A stretch of DNA of 64,000 bases from Hydrangea macrophylla (taxonomy: Eukaryota > Streptophyta > Magnoliopsida > Cornales > Hydrangeaceae), in the NCBI GenBank assembly GCA_033977485.1, contig CM066993.1:66752864-66816863 (forward strand). The letters run 5' to 3'. Of the stretch, positions 11,769-23,150 are shown piece after piece. The notes beneath the pieces are model-generated. The model searched no databases. It saw only the letters and a list, made by a program, of their open reading frames with translations, and was not told where the DNA came from. A program made the position numbers and the translations under genes. Positions within the stretch are counted from its first letter, which is position 1, and the number at the start of each line of letters is the position of its first letter.

Positions 11769-12205
11769 GGCTAGGTCAAAGTCAAAACCCACCGATTCCC
11801 AACTAGCCGAATGCTTTGAAAGTCTGAGCTGAAAATGAGCCGTTGGTCTGCGATGCGGCTTTTACATTGGTAAATGACGCGGCCGAAGGGTAGTGTTTGG
11901 ATAACTGAATAAGTGCCTGTTTGGGTTTGGGCATTACGTTCTGGAGCTTCTGCTCATAGAACGCTCGATTTGGGCAGTGTTTGGCCGTGAATTGCAAAAG
12001 TTAATTACAAATCGTGAACGCAATTTTCGGCTGTTCAGGCGCTATTTTACAAAGCTGATGTGGACCAGCTTTTAGAACTGAACGTGATTTTCCTGGGGTA
12101 CTTCACACTTGCATGCCAAAATTACATTTTTGTCCTTAGCCTTTATTGTTTATCACTGCCATGTCCTACACTGTTGGACAAACGTCCACCACTACATTAT
12201 TCCAA
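11764..12205. other. Unassigned intergenic DNA
   Basis: Less AT-rich than its surroundings. It contains a possible decayed MITE around 11895-12080 (tgcctgtttgggtttggg), but no paired ends I can prove and no gene. Confidence 0.5.
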
Positions 12206-12293
12206 GAGTAATATTTGTGGCACTAATAAATTTCACTAACTAACACTCACACCCACCCTCTATCTCTCTCCTCTAGTGTCCCTAGCATTGTTG
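12206..12293. mobile_element. Internally deleted Mutator-type MITE
   Basis: Only 88 bp, with both family ends (GAGTAATATTTGTGGCACTA and, inverted, CAACAATGCTAGGGACACTA). Flanking 9-mers ttattccaa / ttattcgaa match at eight of nine. It is the same family as the copy at 15789-15963. Confidence 0.8.
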
Positions 12294-12404
12294 TTATTCG
12301 AATTTCCAAAAAATTAACTCATCCTTACTATAATATATATTAGTGTTAAAAAAAAACAATTATTAGGTATATTAATGCTGTAATTAATTAACATATATAC
12401 ATAT

Positions 12405-12912
12405 ATAAACATGTTTTATCTTGACCGACTCAATTAAGGTATTAGTGTTTGTTCTATTAGACAACAAAGATCGCATTTTTTTCACTTCGTTCAAATAAGA
12501 GTTATAGCCGTACGGAATTCTTCTATTTCTCAGTATGATCTCTATCATCATCTCTATTCCCTTTGTCAATTCTCCTATCCCACCTAGGTCTATGAATTTC
12601 TCTATCAATTCCATTACGTTATCCTTACCCATGAGGTTCCAACATTTTCTCCTTAATTGACCTAGGAGTTGTTCCCGGGCATCCTAAAAAAAAGGTTATT
12701 ATACAGCCCAACCCCATCCCTAGGAAAGAAAAAGGTAGCACCGAAGAAAGGAAAGAGCGAGATGGTGGTTTTTGTTATTCCCGCGAAGTGAAGATCATTC
12801 GCTTGGCGAATGAAGTGGGTCAACCTCTTTTTGGCTTTAGCCAAACACTTTTTCTCGCAGGTTGAGCTTTCTACAAAAAAAAGTGATGCGAGAACGTATT
12901 CTCTTATCTAAC
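12405..12912 (-). pseudogene. rps3: Nuclear insertion of mitochondrial ribosomal protein S3 fragment
   Basis: Read on the minus strand this encodes an internal-to-C-proximal segment of plant mitochondrial ribosomal protein S3, a small-subunit component. It contains [18 protein letters not shown], then [16 protein letters not shown], then [20 protein letters not shown] and [18 protein letters not shown]. The frame breaks near 12690, in a run of T where bases were lost, and again near 12875, so it cannot be translated as a whole. There is no start, and the left end stops at VKIK, before the gene's end. Higher GC and organellar codon content contrast with the neighbourhood. This is a mitochondrion-to-nucleus transfer (NUMT), not a functional relocated gene: no presequence is visible. 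Confidence 0.9.
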
Positions 12913-12953
12913 AACCAACATTAGTAATGGATTATGGAAATTCTATGATGGTA

Positions 12954-13085
12954 TAGTTGCACCGTACTACCGCTGTGGTTTTGATGCCAACATGTTGTAA
13001 CTTTGAAAACCACTTTAATTTTAAAACAAAAATCATTTTCAAAGTTACAACATATTGACACCAAAATGTGATTGTATGGTACAAT
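12954..13085. repeat. Imperfect inverted repeat, MITE-like
   Basis: The segment around acatgttgtaactttgaaaa pairs with ttttcaaagttacaacatat downstream. Arms are about 55 bp. No target duplication identified. Confidence 0.5.
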
Positions 13086-13408
13086 CATATCACTAGGTTG
13101 TATCATATAAGATGCCAGGTGCTATAAATATAATTTACTTAATTTATTATTTTATTAACTTTTATGTCTGACTAATAATGTGTATTAACCAAATCAATCA
13201 ACTATGTATTTGATACTACTATAATGGCAATATAACACAATAGCACAATATATTGTCTTTTGAACATTCAAAATCACTTTTGTATTTATGTAACCAAACA
13301 CTTACATAATCTGTTTCTCCACCATATTCACATTTGCAATATATTACCCAAACAACATATTATGACCATAATATATTCTGAGAAAGGCTATTGCAATTGC
13401 AAAAGCAT

Positions 13409-13722
13409 AAGCTACCCCAAACATGCTTACTCAACTACCAACCAAGAAGAAATAGGGTTAAATATAATTTACTTATCTAATTAGAATCGGTTTCACTTTA
13501 ACCACCAACAGATCAAAAGTTGACACTTGACCCCCACATGTGGTTGTGCGTTAAGTGAAAATTCTAAGCTACCCCAAACATGCTTACTCTACTACCAACC
13601 AAGAAGAAATACGGTTAAATATAATTTAACTTATGTGATTAGAATCGGTTCACTTTAACCACCAACAGATCAAAAGTTGACATTTGACTCCCACATGTGG
13701 TTGTGCGTTAAGTGAAAATTCT
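13409..13722. repeat. 157-bp tandem duplication
   Basis: The segment beginning aagctaccccaaacatgctt occurs at 13409-13565 and again at 13566-13722 with a handful of differences. The second half of each copy is the end of an inverted-repeat element whose other end is near 13918. Confidence 0.9.
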
Positions 13723-13920
13723 AATGCTGTTAACTTTTGGCTTGAAATGAGCCTTTATTTTAGTCACTATCACAGGAGGTTAAGCGTCAACGTTTGATTT
13801 ATCAGGTGTAAAGTGAAAAATTGATCTTACCAATGAATTTAATGACGAAAAATTTAATAGTTTTATTTTAGTTAGAACCACATGGGAGTTAAGTGTCAAC
13901 TAGATAAAGTGAAACTGGAT
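13590..13920. mobile_element. Inverted-repeat element with 'ttaagtgtcaac' arms
   Basis: GGTTCACTTTAACCACC...AAAGTTGACATTTGACTCCC pairs imperfectly with the downstream end agttaagtgtcaac...aaagtgaaact. It is related to the centre of the palindrome at 3378-4395. Borders are approximate. Confidence 0.45.
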
Positions 13921-14789
13921 GTGACTATGGAAACATGTATTTAATTCCCCAAAATGAGGAAAATAGGTCACTTAAGAGCTGACTGAGAAGATAAAGAATC
14001 GACTCTGTAGTTCATAAGTGAACTAGTTTTTAATGGATTTTTTACTGCATTTTTAATTAAGTGGTACATTATATATCAAACACGTTAAAAATAAATAATT
14101 GCTAAAAGATTTTATTTTCACCACTTAATTGGCTTATCAAACACACCGTTATTCTAAGAATAGATTTAGAGTAAAACATATTTGGTGAAAACAAATGTTT
14201 GTTTAAACTTTTTACTAGCTTCTAAACGATGTTTGGTAGATTACTGTTACCATTATCATTTCAGTCTTATTTATTTTGTTAGAATTTTGAAATACCTATT
14301 TTACCCCTATCAAAATCAAGAAGAAAAAAAAAAACTCAAATTATGGGTGGAATGGCAATAGAAGGGGAAAGAGAAACATATTAACCCAAATCAACAATAT
14401 CATTATTACTACAATATTTGTTAAATCTAGAACAAACAGGGGTAATGTAGTCATTTAAAAAAGTAGTCATCGAAGAGGGAAGAGACAATTGATTTTTTTT
14501 TTTGGCCCTTTTGGCTTTAAAATGGGTAAAGTCATAATTTTAAAAACTTTTAACCAAAATGTTTATGATTTACTTGATGAACGAAAAAGAAAAAGTGTCA
14601 CTCAAACCATACCTGAAGTAGTAAAGAATTTGACATATATAAATTTCTTCTAATGTATAAATTCGGTATTCGAACCTCATTCCCTTCCTTCATATTAAAA
14701 AAAAACTATACCTCAAGAGAAGTCAATATAATTGTAGAATCAAGAATCACACAAGTCTTGTGACTAAATGTAAAATACTAAAAAAAATT
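13921..14789. other. AT-rich intergenic DNA
   Basis: No gene. Two stretches (about 14045-14150 and 15180-15260) share aattaagtgg and atcaaacac motifs and may be decayed copies of one element. Confidence 0.5.
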
Positions 14790-14863
14790 TAGGATAAAAT
14801 TTTAATTCTCAAAATTTCAGGGGGGGCCGACTCCCCCTCGTCCCTTAGTGCCTCTGCCAGTGA
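14790..14863 (-). mobile_element. One end of a dTph1-like hAT element
   Basis: On the minus strand it reads CACTGGCAGAGGCACTAAGG followed by a run of C and TGAAATTTTG, the left-end organisation of element B. The opposite end was not found. Confidence 0.5.
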
Positions 14864-15337
14864 TCCATCCCATTTAAACCCGCACAACAAAGGTGGAGTA
14901 AGGATCTCAGCAGTATTTTGTGGGCAGCACCCATGTGACTTTTGTAGAACCATGATTTTATTATTATTTTTTTTGCCTTTTATGAAAAAATAATTTTGAT
15001 TTTTGTGATCCTGCAACACTCATATTGGGTGCTACAACATAGCGCTACCGAGGATTCTTGGACGGAAAAAAGGTGCGCTGGTGCATATATTTTCATAACA
15101 AAGGAGTAAACCAATAATCTCATATAGTTCAATATTTTCTATTTTTTTTTTGTTGAGAAATTTTAAATGTATTCTCTTAGGGCGTTTGATAATTCAATTA
15201 AGTGGTAAAAATAAAAAAAATTTAGCGTTGGTTTATTTTCTGTACGTTTGATAACATACCACTTAATTAGAAAACTAACCAAAAACTTGCTAAAAATTTT
15301 AAGTAAAAAATAACTAGTAAAAGTTGGTTGATCAAAA

Positions 15338-15467
15338 CATTTTTGCTCACCCCAAAATTGTTCACCTATTGTTCATCTAATTCTTCCTTTGGTCAATATA
15401 GTGGGATCTATGACTTTTTATTAACTAATGGGAGAGTTGGATAAGCAATTTTGGGGTGAGCAAAACT
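15338..15467. mobile_element. Palindromic MITE (TTTTGCTCACC family), copy 2
   Basis: Ends TTTTGCTCACCCCAAAATTG and its exact inverse, with internal tctcccattagttaat/related arms. A half copy occurs at 27168-27216. Confidence 0.7.
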
Positions 15468-15584
15468 GCACTCCAAATGTTTATTCTATAAAATCTCCAA
15501 ACTGCAAGAATTAAATAGCCCACTAATTACAACAGACAATGAAAACCCAAAATCCAATTCGGAGTTCAATTATTCAAACTAGAG

Positions 15585-15778
15585 GGGAGGTTCGTGTAAT
15601 TTTGTCAAACCTCAGGGGAGGTCAATGTAATTTTGCATACTATAAGGGAGGTCAGTGTAATGGAAGGGGTAGTTTTATCCAACCATAAATCTCAAGGAAG
15701 ATCAATGTAATTTTGCAAACCATGAAAAAGGTCCCTGTAATTTAACCTAACCTCAGAGAAGATCTATATAATTTACCC
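15585..15778. mobile_element. Truncated relative of the 3378-4395 Mutator-like element
   Basis: Five to six imperfect units of aggggaggtcNNtgtaattttg-type sequence end in AATTTACCC, matching the terminal arm of the large palindrome. The other end is missing. Confidence 0.6.
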
Positions 15779-15788
15779 AAAATTTTAT

Positions 15789-15963
15789 TCAACAATGCTA
15801 GGGGCACTAACAAATTCCACTAACACTTACACCCACACTCTATCTCTCTCCTAGTGGCACTTTTGGTCTACTGTCCCGCAGTGCCACTAGGAGAGAGATA
15901 GAGTGTGAGTGTGAGTGTGAGTGTGAGTGTTAGTAGAATTTGTTAGTGTCCCAAATATTACTC
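15789..15963. mobile_element. Mutator-type MITE (GAGTAATG family) with perfect 9-bp TSD
   Basis: Ends CAACAATGCTAGGGGCACTA and, inverted, GAGTAATATTTGGGACACTA. Perfect 9-bp TSD aattttatt (15780-15788 and 15964-15972). Arms pair along most of the length, and a GTGAGT microsatellite expands one arm. Confidence 0.9.
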
Positions 15964-16199
15964 AATTTTATTACTTAAGATTCAACATTTAATTTTCTGT
16001 ACTTCCATTTTTTATTTTATCAACCGGCCCTCCTTGGTTGTCCATGGGCTGCATTATATTTACCTGTTGTATAATTATTGTGGCAGGTGGATGTATAAAT
16101 ATTTATTTATTTATTTGTTTGTGTGGAGTGGAAATTAATTAAACTAACAAAATAAAATATTAAACAAAGGCACCTTTTTAAATTTGTCCGTGTAGTGGA

Positions 16200-16332
16200 T
16201 TTAAAAAGGTTGGGAGTTTCAGACAGAGCGACTCAGAAAGAAGGGCGATAGATTTTGGACTTTCTAGAGAGAGAGAGAAACCGCGTGGAAAAGCAAAGGA
16301 TTTCAGGACTATCTATCCAGCCCACAGAGAAG
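16200..16332 (+). promoter_or_regulatory. Probable 5' untranslated exon of the TLP gene
   Basis: A GA-rich leader ends in AGAAG followed by a good splice donor GTGAGC at 16333. Plant Tubby-like genes often have an intron in the 5' leader, and the ATG lies 1.2 kb downstream after several acceptor candidates (for example TTTAAGCAG near 17221). The transcription start was not determined. Confidence 0.45.
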
Positions 16333-17327
16333 GTGAGCTCATCTTTGATCTTCCGATTTTAGGGTTTGTTCTTTAGTCTTTGGATCCCCTCTTTCCCCCC
16401 CTCCCCCCCTGAATTCAGAGTCTTAGACTCTGATTTTTTATATTTATATACTTATATTCTCTCTCTATATGCAGATATCCTTGTCAAAATATCGGCTTGC
16501 CTTCTCTGCTTGCAAAATTTCAAGGTTTGCTCTCTGGGTTCTTCACTACTCACCCCAGAATTGTATATTGAATTCCAGTTTTTTTATTTTTTATGATTAA
16601 TTTTTTTTTTATATTCTATGGGGGTTTTGTTTGGGTGGTTCAAATTTGTGGTTTCGGGAAAACATTTTACATTTTTGGTTAGTTCGGTTCTGTCTCTTTA
16701 TGGTTCTGTTCGGGTTGACAAGTTGGCGTTGACTCAAACCTGACGAAGAACACTCTGGATTGGTTCTTTCGTTTTCATTTTCTGTAATCCTCCGTTTTCT
16801 TGTTATTTTTGGGTTCAGGTTTCTTTATTTATTTATTTTCATTTATGCGGTCAGCATGGTTCTCTCTCTGGGTCTGCTACACTGATCTTTGAAAGCTTAC
16901 AGCTGAAAATGAAATTTTGAAATTGTCACAACACGCTCAGGTGTGTGTATTATGTGTGTGTGTGTGTGTGTGTTAAAGATGTAGTTTTGTATGTCCAATT
17001 GAAACTCTGTGTTCAAATTCCAATTGGGTATTCTCATTCTTTTCCATTCCCTTTTTATTTCACCTATTTGACTTGTGAAGGCTTGGATTCATAGATGAAA
17101 CAACTTTGAATGCTGTTGGCACCAGAGAAATTTGACTCTGACCCTTTTTTTATTCACTACTTTGTAAGATATGGTCTGAGATTTGAATTATATTTAATGG
17201 TTGCAAATCTTGTTTAAGCAGCGGTAAAATTGTTTCTGGTTAGAGTCTGGTGTTTTGGGCTTCTTTAAGTCCATGTGAGGCTTTCTTTTTGTGGGAATCT
17301 TCTTTTCTTTCTTTGTGCTTTTCCTCG

Positions 17328-17331
<4 letters not shown>

Positions 17332-17367
<36 letters not shown>
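17332..17367. repeat. (TC)n microsatellite in the TLP leader region
   Basis: About 17 CT units roughly 150 bp before the TLP start codon. CT-rich tracts are common in plant leaders. Confidence 0.9.
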
Positions 17368-17370
<3 letters not shown>

Positions 17371-17518
17371 CAGCTTTGCAGATAAAAACTTTAATTGAAA
17401 TATTCATTGATTTGCAGATATATATTCACACAAATATTACTGATTTGTGGTCACAATAGGGTATAAGTGGAAAAACTTAAAAGTTTGTGCCATAATATTG
17501 GGAAAGTATACTGCGTAA

Positions 17519-20500
17519 ATGTCATTCCGGAGCATAGTTCGTGATGTGAGGGATGGTTTTGGGAGCTTATCGAGAAGAAGTTTTGAGGTGAGGCTGCCAG
17601 GTCATCACCGGGGGAAATCTCATAGTGCCGTCCACGAGTTGCGCGATCAGCATCTGATCGATCAGAGCAGCCCGTGGGCCAGCCTGCCGCCCGAGCTACT
17701 GCACGATGTGATCAATAGGTTGGAGGCAAGTGAGAGTACTTGGCCTGCTCGCAAACATGTGGTCGCGTGTGCTGCCGTTTGTAGATCATGGAGGGAAATG
17801 TGCAAAGAAATTGTCAAAAGTCCCGAGTTCTCGGGGAAGCTCACCTTCCCCGTCTCCTTGAAGCAGGTATAATCTTTTTGCCCATTCTCTCGATATTTAG
17901 GCGCTGTTAAAGAATGCTTAAAATAGGATCTTGTGCAATCTAAACTCATTTTCTGCTGGGCTTGTTATGAGGATCACAATTATGTTGGATTGACGAAGAA
18001 CCGGTTCTAAGAGATATATTAGACTAGGCATGGACTCCTGTGCAAGAAATGGACATTTACCAAACACCTGACTTTATAGAATTGGTTCAGCACCGGTTTT
18101 TTTGCCTTCCCAAACAGCCACCCTTTGTAATACAAATCCATCAAGCACATAACAGCCGCCCTTTATAATACAAATCCATCAAGCACATAACATGAGTATA
18201 CGGATTTTATTAAAAGGGAAATGGGTTGTTTAAGAGATCAGTGCAGAAGCTGATATTCTTCTTGTTTGTTTATGTTTCGCAGCCAGGGCATCGTGATGGT
18301 ACCATTCAGTGCTTTATTAAGAGAGACAAATCTAATTTAACCTACCGTCTTTACCTTTCCCTTAGCCCTGGTAAGTGTTTCTTGGATGTTACAAGCATTT
18401 AGTTAATAATTACTTGGGATTGTTCGTAACTTTTGAGTTTTGAGTGACTTTCCACTTGGATGTTACAAGCATTTAGTTGTTGATTACTTGGGATTGTTCG
18501 TAACTTTGAGTGTCTTTCCATTTAAAGTTAAAACGGATCTTACACCGGGTGTGACTATTTACACTATCATTCTTTATAAGTTGATTGATGGGTTAAAGTA
18601 GGCAAGCTGCAAAATCATTTTCTTTAATGTAGTGATTAGTTTGACTTTTTTTATGTTGGACTCTTGAAGTAATTTTCTAATGCAATGTTAATGCCAAAGT
18701 TCACTGCTCATGTGTCTTTTTGGCATTTAAGTATGAACTCCAAAAACATAGATGAATACTAGCTTCCTTGCTTTAGCCCCCGAACGAGGTACCTTTTTCT
18801 GAGTGCATAAAATAGGATTTAGTTCAGTCCACTCTCATTTTTAGTTTTTTTAAGAGTGACATTATGTTGGGCATGAACTGCTATACAATAGATGGTCGTC
18901 TATCATGCACTTGAATATATTAGTCTCGATCACTTGTCAACCACATAATTGATGTTTGGCTTTCCAAATGTCCCTTTTGAGGTTCTTTCTGTGCAATCAG
19001 CTGAACCATTTACTTTAGTGACGTGACTAGATTAGCCTTGTTTATATTGGATCCTTGAAGCAATTCTCTAATGCAATGGTACTGTCGTATTTCACAGATT
19101 ATATCTCTCTATGGCATTAAATATTAACTCCAAAAGCGTCAGTGATTGCTAGCCTCATTGCTTAAGCTCCAAAACTTGGAGTTCCTTACTGTGATGTGTC
19201 ACATCTAGGAGACATGATTCTTGCTGATATGTAGTACTAGTCGTCCCTTTAGACAAGGATATCCCCAATTTTGGGCTTGGTTCAATATTAATGCAATCAG
19301 TGTCATTTACTTTGGCTAGGACAATGGTTCCCACTTGGATGGCCTGTTTGATAATAAATAAAACAGGGTAAGAATCAGTCCATTCTCATTTTGTATGTGG
19401 TTCTTATGAAAGCCAGCATCATGTGGGTTTTGTTAAGAACTTGTTTTAAATGCGAGTTTAGATCCAATATGGACTCCCACACAGCACGGTATCTACCAAA
19501 CACTTGATTATGTAAAACCTGTTCGTCGTGGACAACAGAACTAGTTCTGAGCCTTCCCAAACAACCCTCTTATCTCCACTGTTACCATGAAGTTTGAGTT
19601 GCTCCTTAATTTACTTGAGAGACAGTTCCTGGAAGCCAAACTCGGATGTTGGATTTGGTCAGCTTGATATAAACTCGAGGCAATTACTAAAAAACGCTTA
19701 TGTGAAAGAAGGCTACAGTTTCGTGGTTCGAGATCTCTGACGAACTGCATCTACTTTTCTTGGCAAACCAAATGTTAGTTTTTCCAGGTAGAAAGGCCCG
19801 CTGGGATTGTGGATAGTACGTTGATCCAGTTTAAGGTTCTCCGAACAGTCCCTTGTGAACCTTGTTGACAAAGTTAGGTGCTTCCATCTCCTTGTCAATT
19901 AGTTGGTTCTGCCTCTATACTTGAGGTTTTTTGGTCAAGTGTTGGAATCAACCAGTTTCTTTCTTTCTTCTTTCCCTTCAGGGATGCTGCTTTCCTGACT
20001 GTGTTCTTAGGCCCTGTTTGGAATCATTTTTCAAATGCACGTTTGTCCAAACGCGCTTCTGGGATTCGAAATATATATATCAGCCTGTTTGGATAAATTT
20101 AAAGAAGTACCTTAGACCAGGCCTGGCAAATGAAGCCCGAAGTGGCAGGTCAGCCCAAAACAACCCGTGTGTTTTCGTTTTCGGGCTACATAATTTTCAC
20201 ACGGGCCCAACTTGGGTTATATTTGCTTCAACTTTCGGGCTTAGTTTGGGTATCACGCGGGCTGTGTTCGGGCCCATGTGCGGGTGAAACAAAAGAAAGC
20301 TTAGGGTTCTTCAGGTTCCCATTTCCATGTCAGCGACTCAAATGACGCCTCCCTCTTTGCCTTCTTGTTAGGATTTTCTGGTTCTCTCTCTCACTCTCTC
20401 TCTCTCCAAAGTGTGGGTCCAATGAAAGAAGCAAAAATTAAGTTCAATTGAAGAAGCAGCAGCAGAAATATACAAGTCTCTTTCTCTCTCTCTGTATAAT

Positions 20501-21583
20501 ATAGCTTACGAAATGATATCAGTATATCACAGGTTCTTTGATATCACAGGTGTATATATACCCGACCATAATCACATTGGTCTTTCTCTCTCCTCTCTCT
20601 CTCTTTCATCTTCAAGTGGAATCTGATACATTTTTGAGAGCTTTTCTTTAATTTTATTTTTATAGACAGAAACTAGTTTTTTTTTTTTTTACCTTTCCAT
20701 TCTCTACCACCAAACAAGCCCTTGAAAACCTGAAAAAAAAAAATTCCAAAATAAAAAATAAAGAAAATAAAAAAATAAAAACACACTGGTGGACCCGACT
20801 CAGGCCCAAGCCGAAGCCCGGCCCGACAGCAAATGGACCCGACTCAGGCCCGAGCCCGACCTGGCCCAAGCCCGACTAGCCCGAACCCGCCCAAGCCCAC
20901 CCACTTGCCAGGCCTACCTTAGACTTAAGACTCCCAAAAGCAAGTCCAGGGGTGCTTCCATCCAAATATGATACAGGAAGTAGATCTGGGTTTTAATGGG
21001 TTTCTCTCAATTTCCATGGTGCCCTTCTGTTTCTACTTGGGGCGAAACGCAAAAGCCAGAGTAATCCAAACATGCCCTTGGAGAAAAAATCAAATTTTCC
21101 TATATACTACCCGACCTCTGAACATACTAAATTGTAACGTACACAGGAGTTAGGATAATGGTTCAGTATTCTTGAGATTTCATTAGCTTAAGCACAGTGC
21201 AAGGATCAATTCAGTGGTTCTAAATGGAATCTTAGCTAATTTTATGTGTGAAAGGGTCCAAAGGGATTCTGGCCTAATCTGAGTGGAACTCCATGAAATT
21301 AATACTTGGTTTACCTTATCTGCCTTACTCTATCACTGTATTCTAACGCTTTGCTGTGATTCAAACTTTGCTTTTGCAGCTTTGCTTGTCGAAAATGGAA
21401 AATTTCTTCTTTCTGCAAAGCGGACTCGGAGAACTACTTGTACAGAGTATGTGATCTCCATGGATGCAGATAATGTATCGCGATCAAGCAGCACCTACAT
21501 TGGAAAAGTAAAGTAAGAATATGCTTCCTAAACTCGGTTCTCAATTTGTCTGTGCTGCACATTGCATCAAGCTTTCGAGGAGT

Positions 21584-21671
<88 letters not shown>

Positions 21672-22887
21672 TATCTGAGATCTTCCTTGGATTTGGAGTC
21701 AGTATAGCGAATCTCTGAGTGAAAGAAGTTACATTAAGATGCCAACAAAACTAAAAAGGTGTTATAATTGGTTTTTTATGCAGTTTATGTGATCTTGCCA
21801 TTCATTAGTGTAAAAAAGATCTGACTTTTGGTTTTTGGTCTTGTTGTGGACGTGCTTATTGGATGCTCCATGTTCTACATGATTGAGAAAGAAATTTTTT
21901 TTTATAATAATTTTGTGATTTTTGTGAAAACTAGGTTCATTTTGGTTGATGAACAAAAAACCTGTTTAAAAGTGATTTTAGGTCGGGCACTAACTTTACT
22001 ATCATGATATAGAACCAGTGCACTGAACAACCGCCCAACCAGTTCTAGGCATTCCCAAACAGCTCATTGTAATAATATTTACAATATTCTTATCTACTTG
22101 GGTCTAATAACAAATTATTTTATATTCTCTCCTTATATTGCAGTAATAATTGAGATGCATATCTATTCCTTTTTTCAGGTCAAATTTCCTCGGAACGAAA
22201 TTCATTATTTATGATACACAACCTTCATATAACAGTGCTCAACTTTCTCCACCTGGCCGCACGAGCCGTAGGTTCTACTCCAAAAAAGTTTCTCCGAAAG
22301 TACCAACTGGAAATTACAACATTGCCCAGGTCATGTATGAGCTAAACGTGCTAGGCACGAGGGGGCCGCGGAGGTTGAACTGCACAATGCACTCAATCCC
22401 TGCCTCATCCCTTGAACCAGGTGGCACCGTCCCGGGCCAGCCCGAGATCCTCTCTCGCTCACTTGACGACTCATTTCGGAGCATTTCTTTCTCGAAATCA
22501 ATCTACAACTCGATCGAGTTCAGTAGCTCTCGGTTTTCGGACATTGCGGGCCCGCACGAGGAAGATTGGGAAGGAAAGGAGAGACCTTTGGTTCTTCGGA
22601 ACAAAGCGCCAAGGTGGCACGAGCAGTTGCAGTGCTGGTGCCTTAATTTCCGGGGTAGGGTAACCGTTGCCTCTGTGAAGAATTTTCAGCTGATCGCTGC
22701 TACACAACCCCCAGCTGGTGCACCTACACCTTCGCAGCCGACCCAATCGGATCATGACAAGATTATCTTACAGTTCGGTAAGGTTGGAAAAGATATGTTT
22801 ACTATGGATTATAGGTATCCTCTATCTGCGTTTCAAGCTTTTGCTATATGTCTGAGCAGCTTCGACACTAAATTGGCATGTGAATAA
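17519..22887 (+). CDS. Tubby-like F-box protein (TLP), four coding exons
   Basis: Coding exons are 17519-17866, 18283-18370, 21380-21512 and 22179-22887. All introns are GT-AG and the phases join without error to about 425 residues, the usual size for plant TLPs. Residues about 52-107 are an F-box ([15 protein letters not shown] ... VCRSWREM), which would link the protein to SKP1-cullin E3 ubiquitin ligases. From about residue 117 to the end is the tubby domain ([28 protein letters not shown]), which in this family binds phosphoinositides at the plasma membrane. The C-terminus [15 protein letters not shown] is the family's conserved ending. The start is the first ATG and gives the typical [21 protein letters not shown]-terminus. 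No stop or frameshift is present, so it is probably functional. Which TLP subgroup it belongs to I cannot say. Confidence 0.96.
20010..21077. mobile_element. Harbinger-like element interrupted by a hAT
   Basis: Ends GGCCCTGTTTGGA and, inverted, GGGCATGTTTGGA. Flanks are TTA and TTG, a probable decayed 3-bp duplication. Without the inner hAT it is about 260 bp, normal for a Tourist-like MITE. Confidence 0.6.
20118..20916. mobile_element. hAT non-autonomous element, perfect 8-bp TSD
   Basis: Ends CAGGCCTGGCAA / TTGCCAGGCCTA are flanked by identical octamers ccttagac (20110-20117 and 20917-20924). Subterminal regions are rich in short GCCCGA repeats on opposite strands, the likely transposase-binding zone. 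Interior is CT-rich with no transposase. Confidence 0.9.
21586..21670. repeat. (TC)n(AC)n compound microsatellite in TLP intron 3
   Basis: About 32 TC units followed by about 10 AC units, inside the intron between coding exons 3 and 4. Confidence 0.95.
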
Positions 22888-23150
22888 AAGAAAACAAGAA
22901 AAAGTGATTTTATCATGAAATAGGATTTGTAGTTTTGTAATCTGTCTCGCTTAATCGATTGAGTTGTGTAGGAATGCTATTGTTGTTCGAACACAAGATT
23001 TAGTATAATAGTTTTTTTCTTTTTTCTGTTGAAATTTAATTGTCTCTTAATGCTGTGAAAGGAACAGTTTAAAACTTATAAATGGTGTATTTGAGATCTT
23101 CTTTTGCTCTTTTATAAGTTCAATAAAGTTGTAGAGGTATTATATATTTT
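22888..23150 (+). other. Probable 3' untranslated region of TLP
   Basis: T-rich sequence follows the stop, with candidate polyadenylation signals AATAAA near 22883 and 23122. The exact end is unknown. Confidence 0.5.

Larger units (their letters stand above)
18371..21379 (+). other. Large TLP intron 2 containing nested transposons
   Basis: The 3009-bp intron has donor GTAAGT and acceptor TTTTGCAG. The left part (18371-20006) carries several imperfect repeats of intron sequence such as cttggatgttacaagcattt but no gene. The right part contains the elements listed at 20010-21077 and 20118-20916. Confidence 0.85.

Noticed and set aside
12384..12844. Functional nuclear rps3 gene
   Set aside because: No start, presequence or C-terminus, and frames are broken in homopolymers.
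11526..15467. Target duplications for the TTTTGCTCACC MITE copies
   Set aside because: Flanks of the two copies could not be matched convincingly at 2, 3, 8 or 9 bp, so I leave the superfamily open.
20130..20345. Open frames within TLP intron 2
   Set aside because: They fall inside the hAT element's GCCCGA-type repeats and have no homology I recognise.
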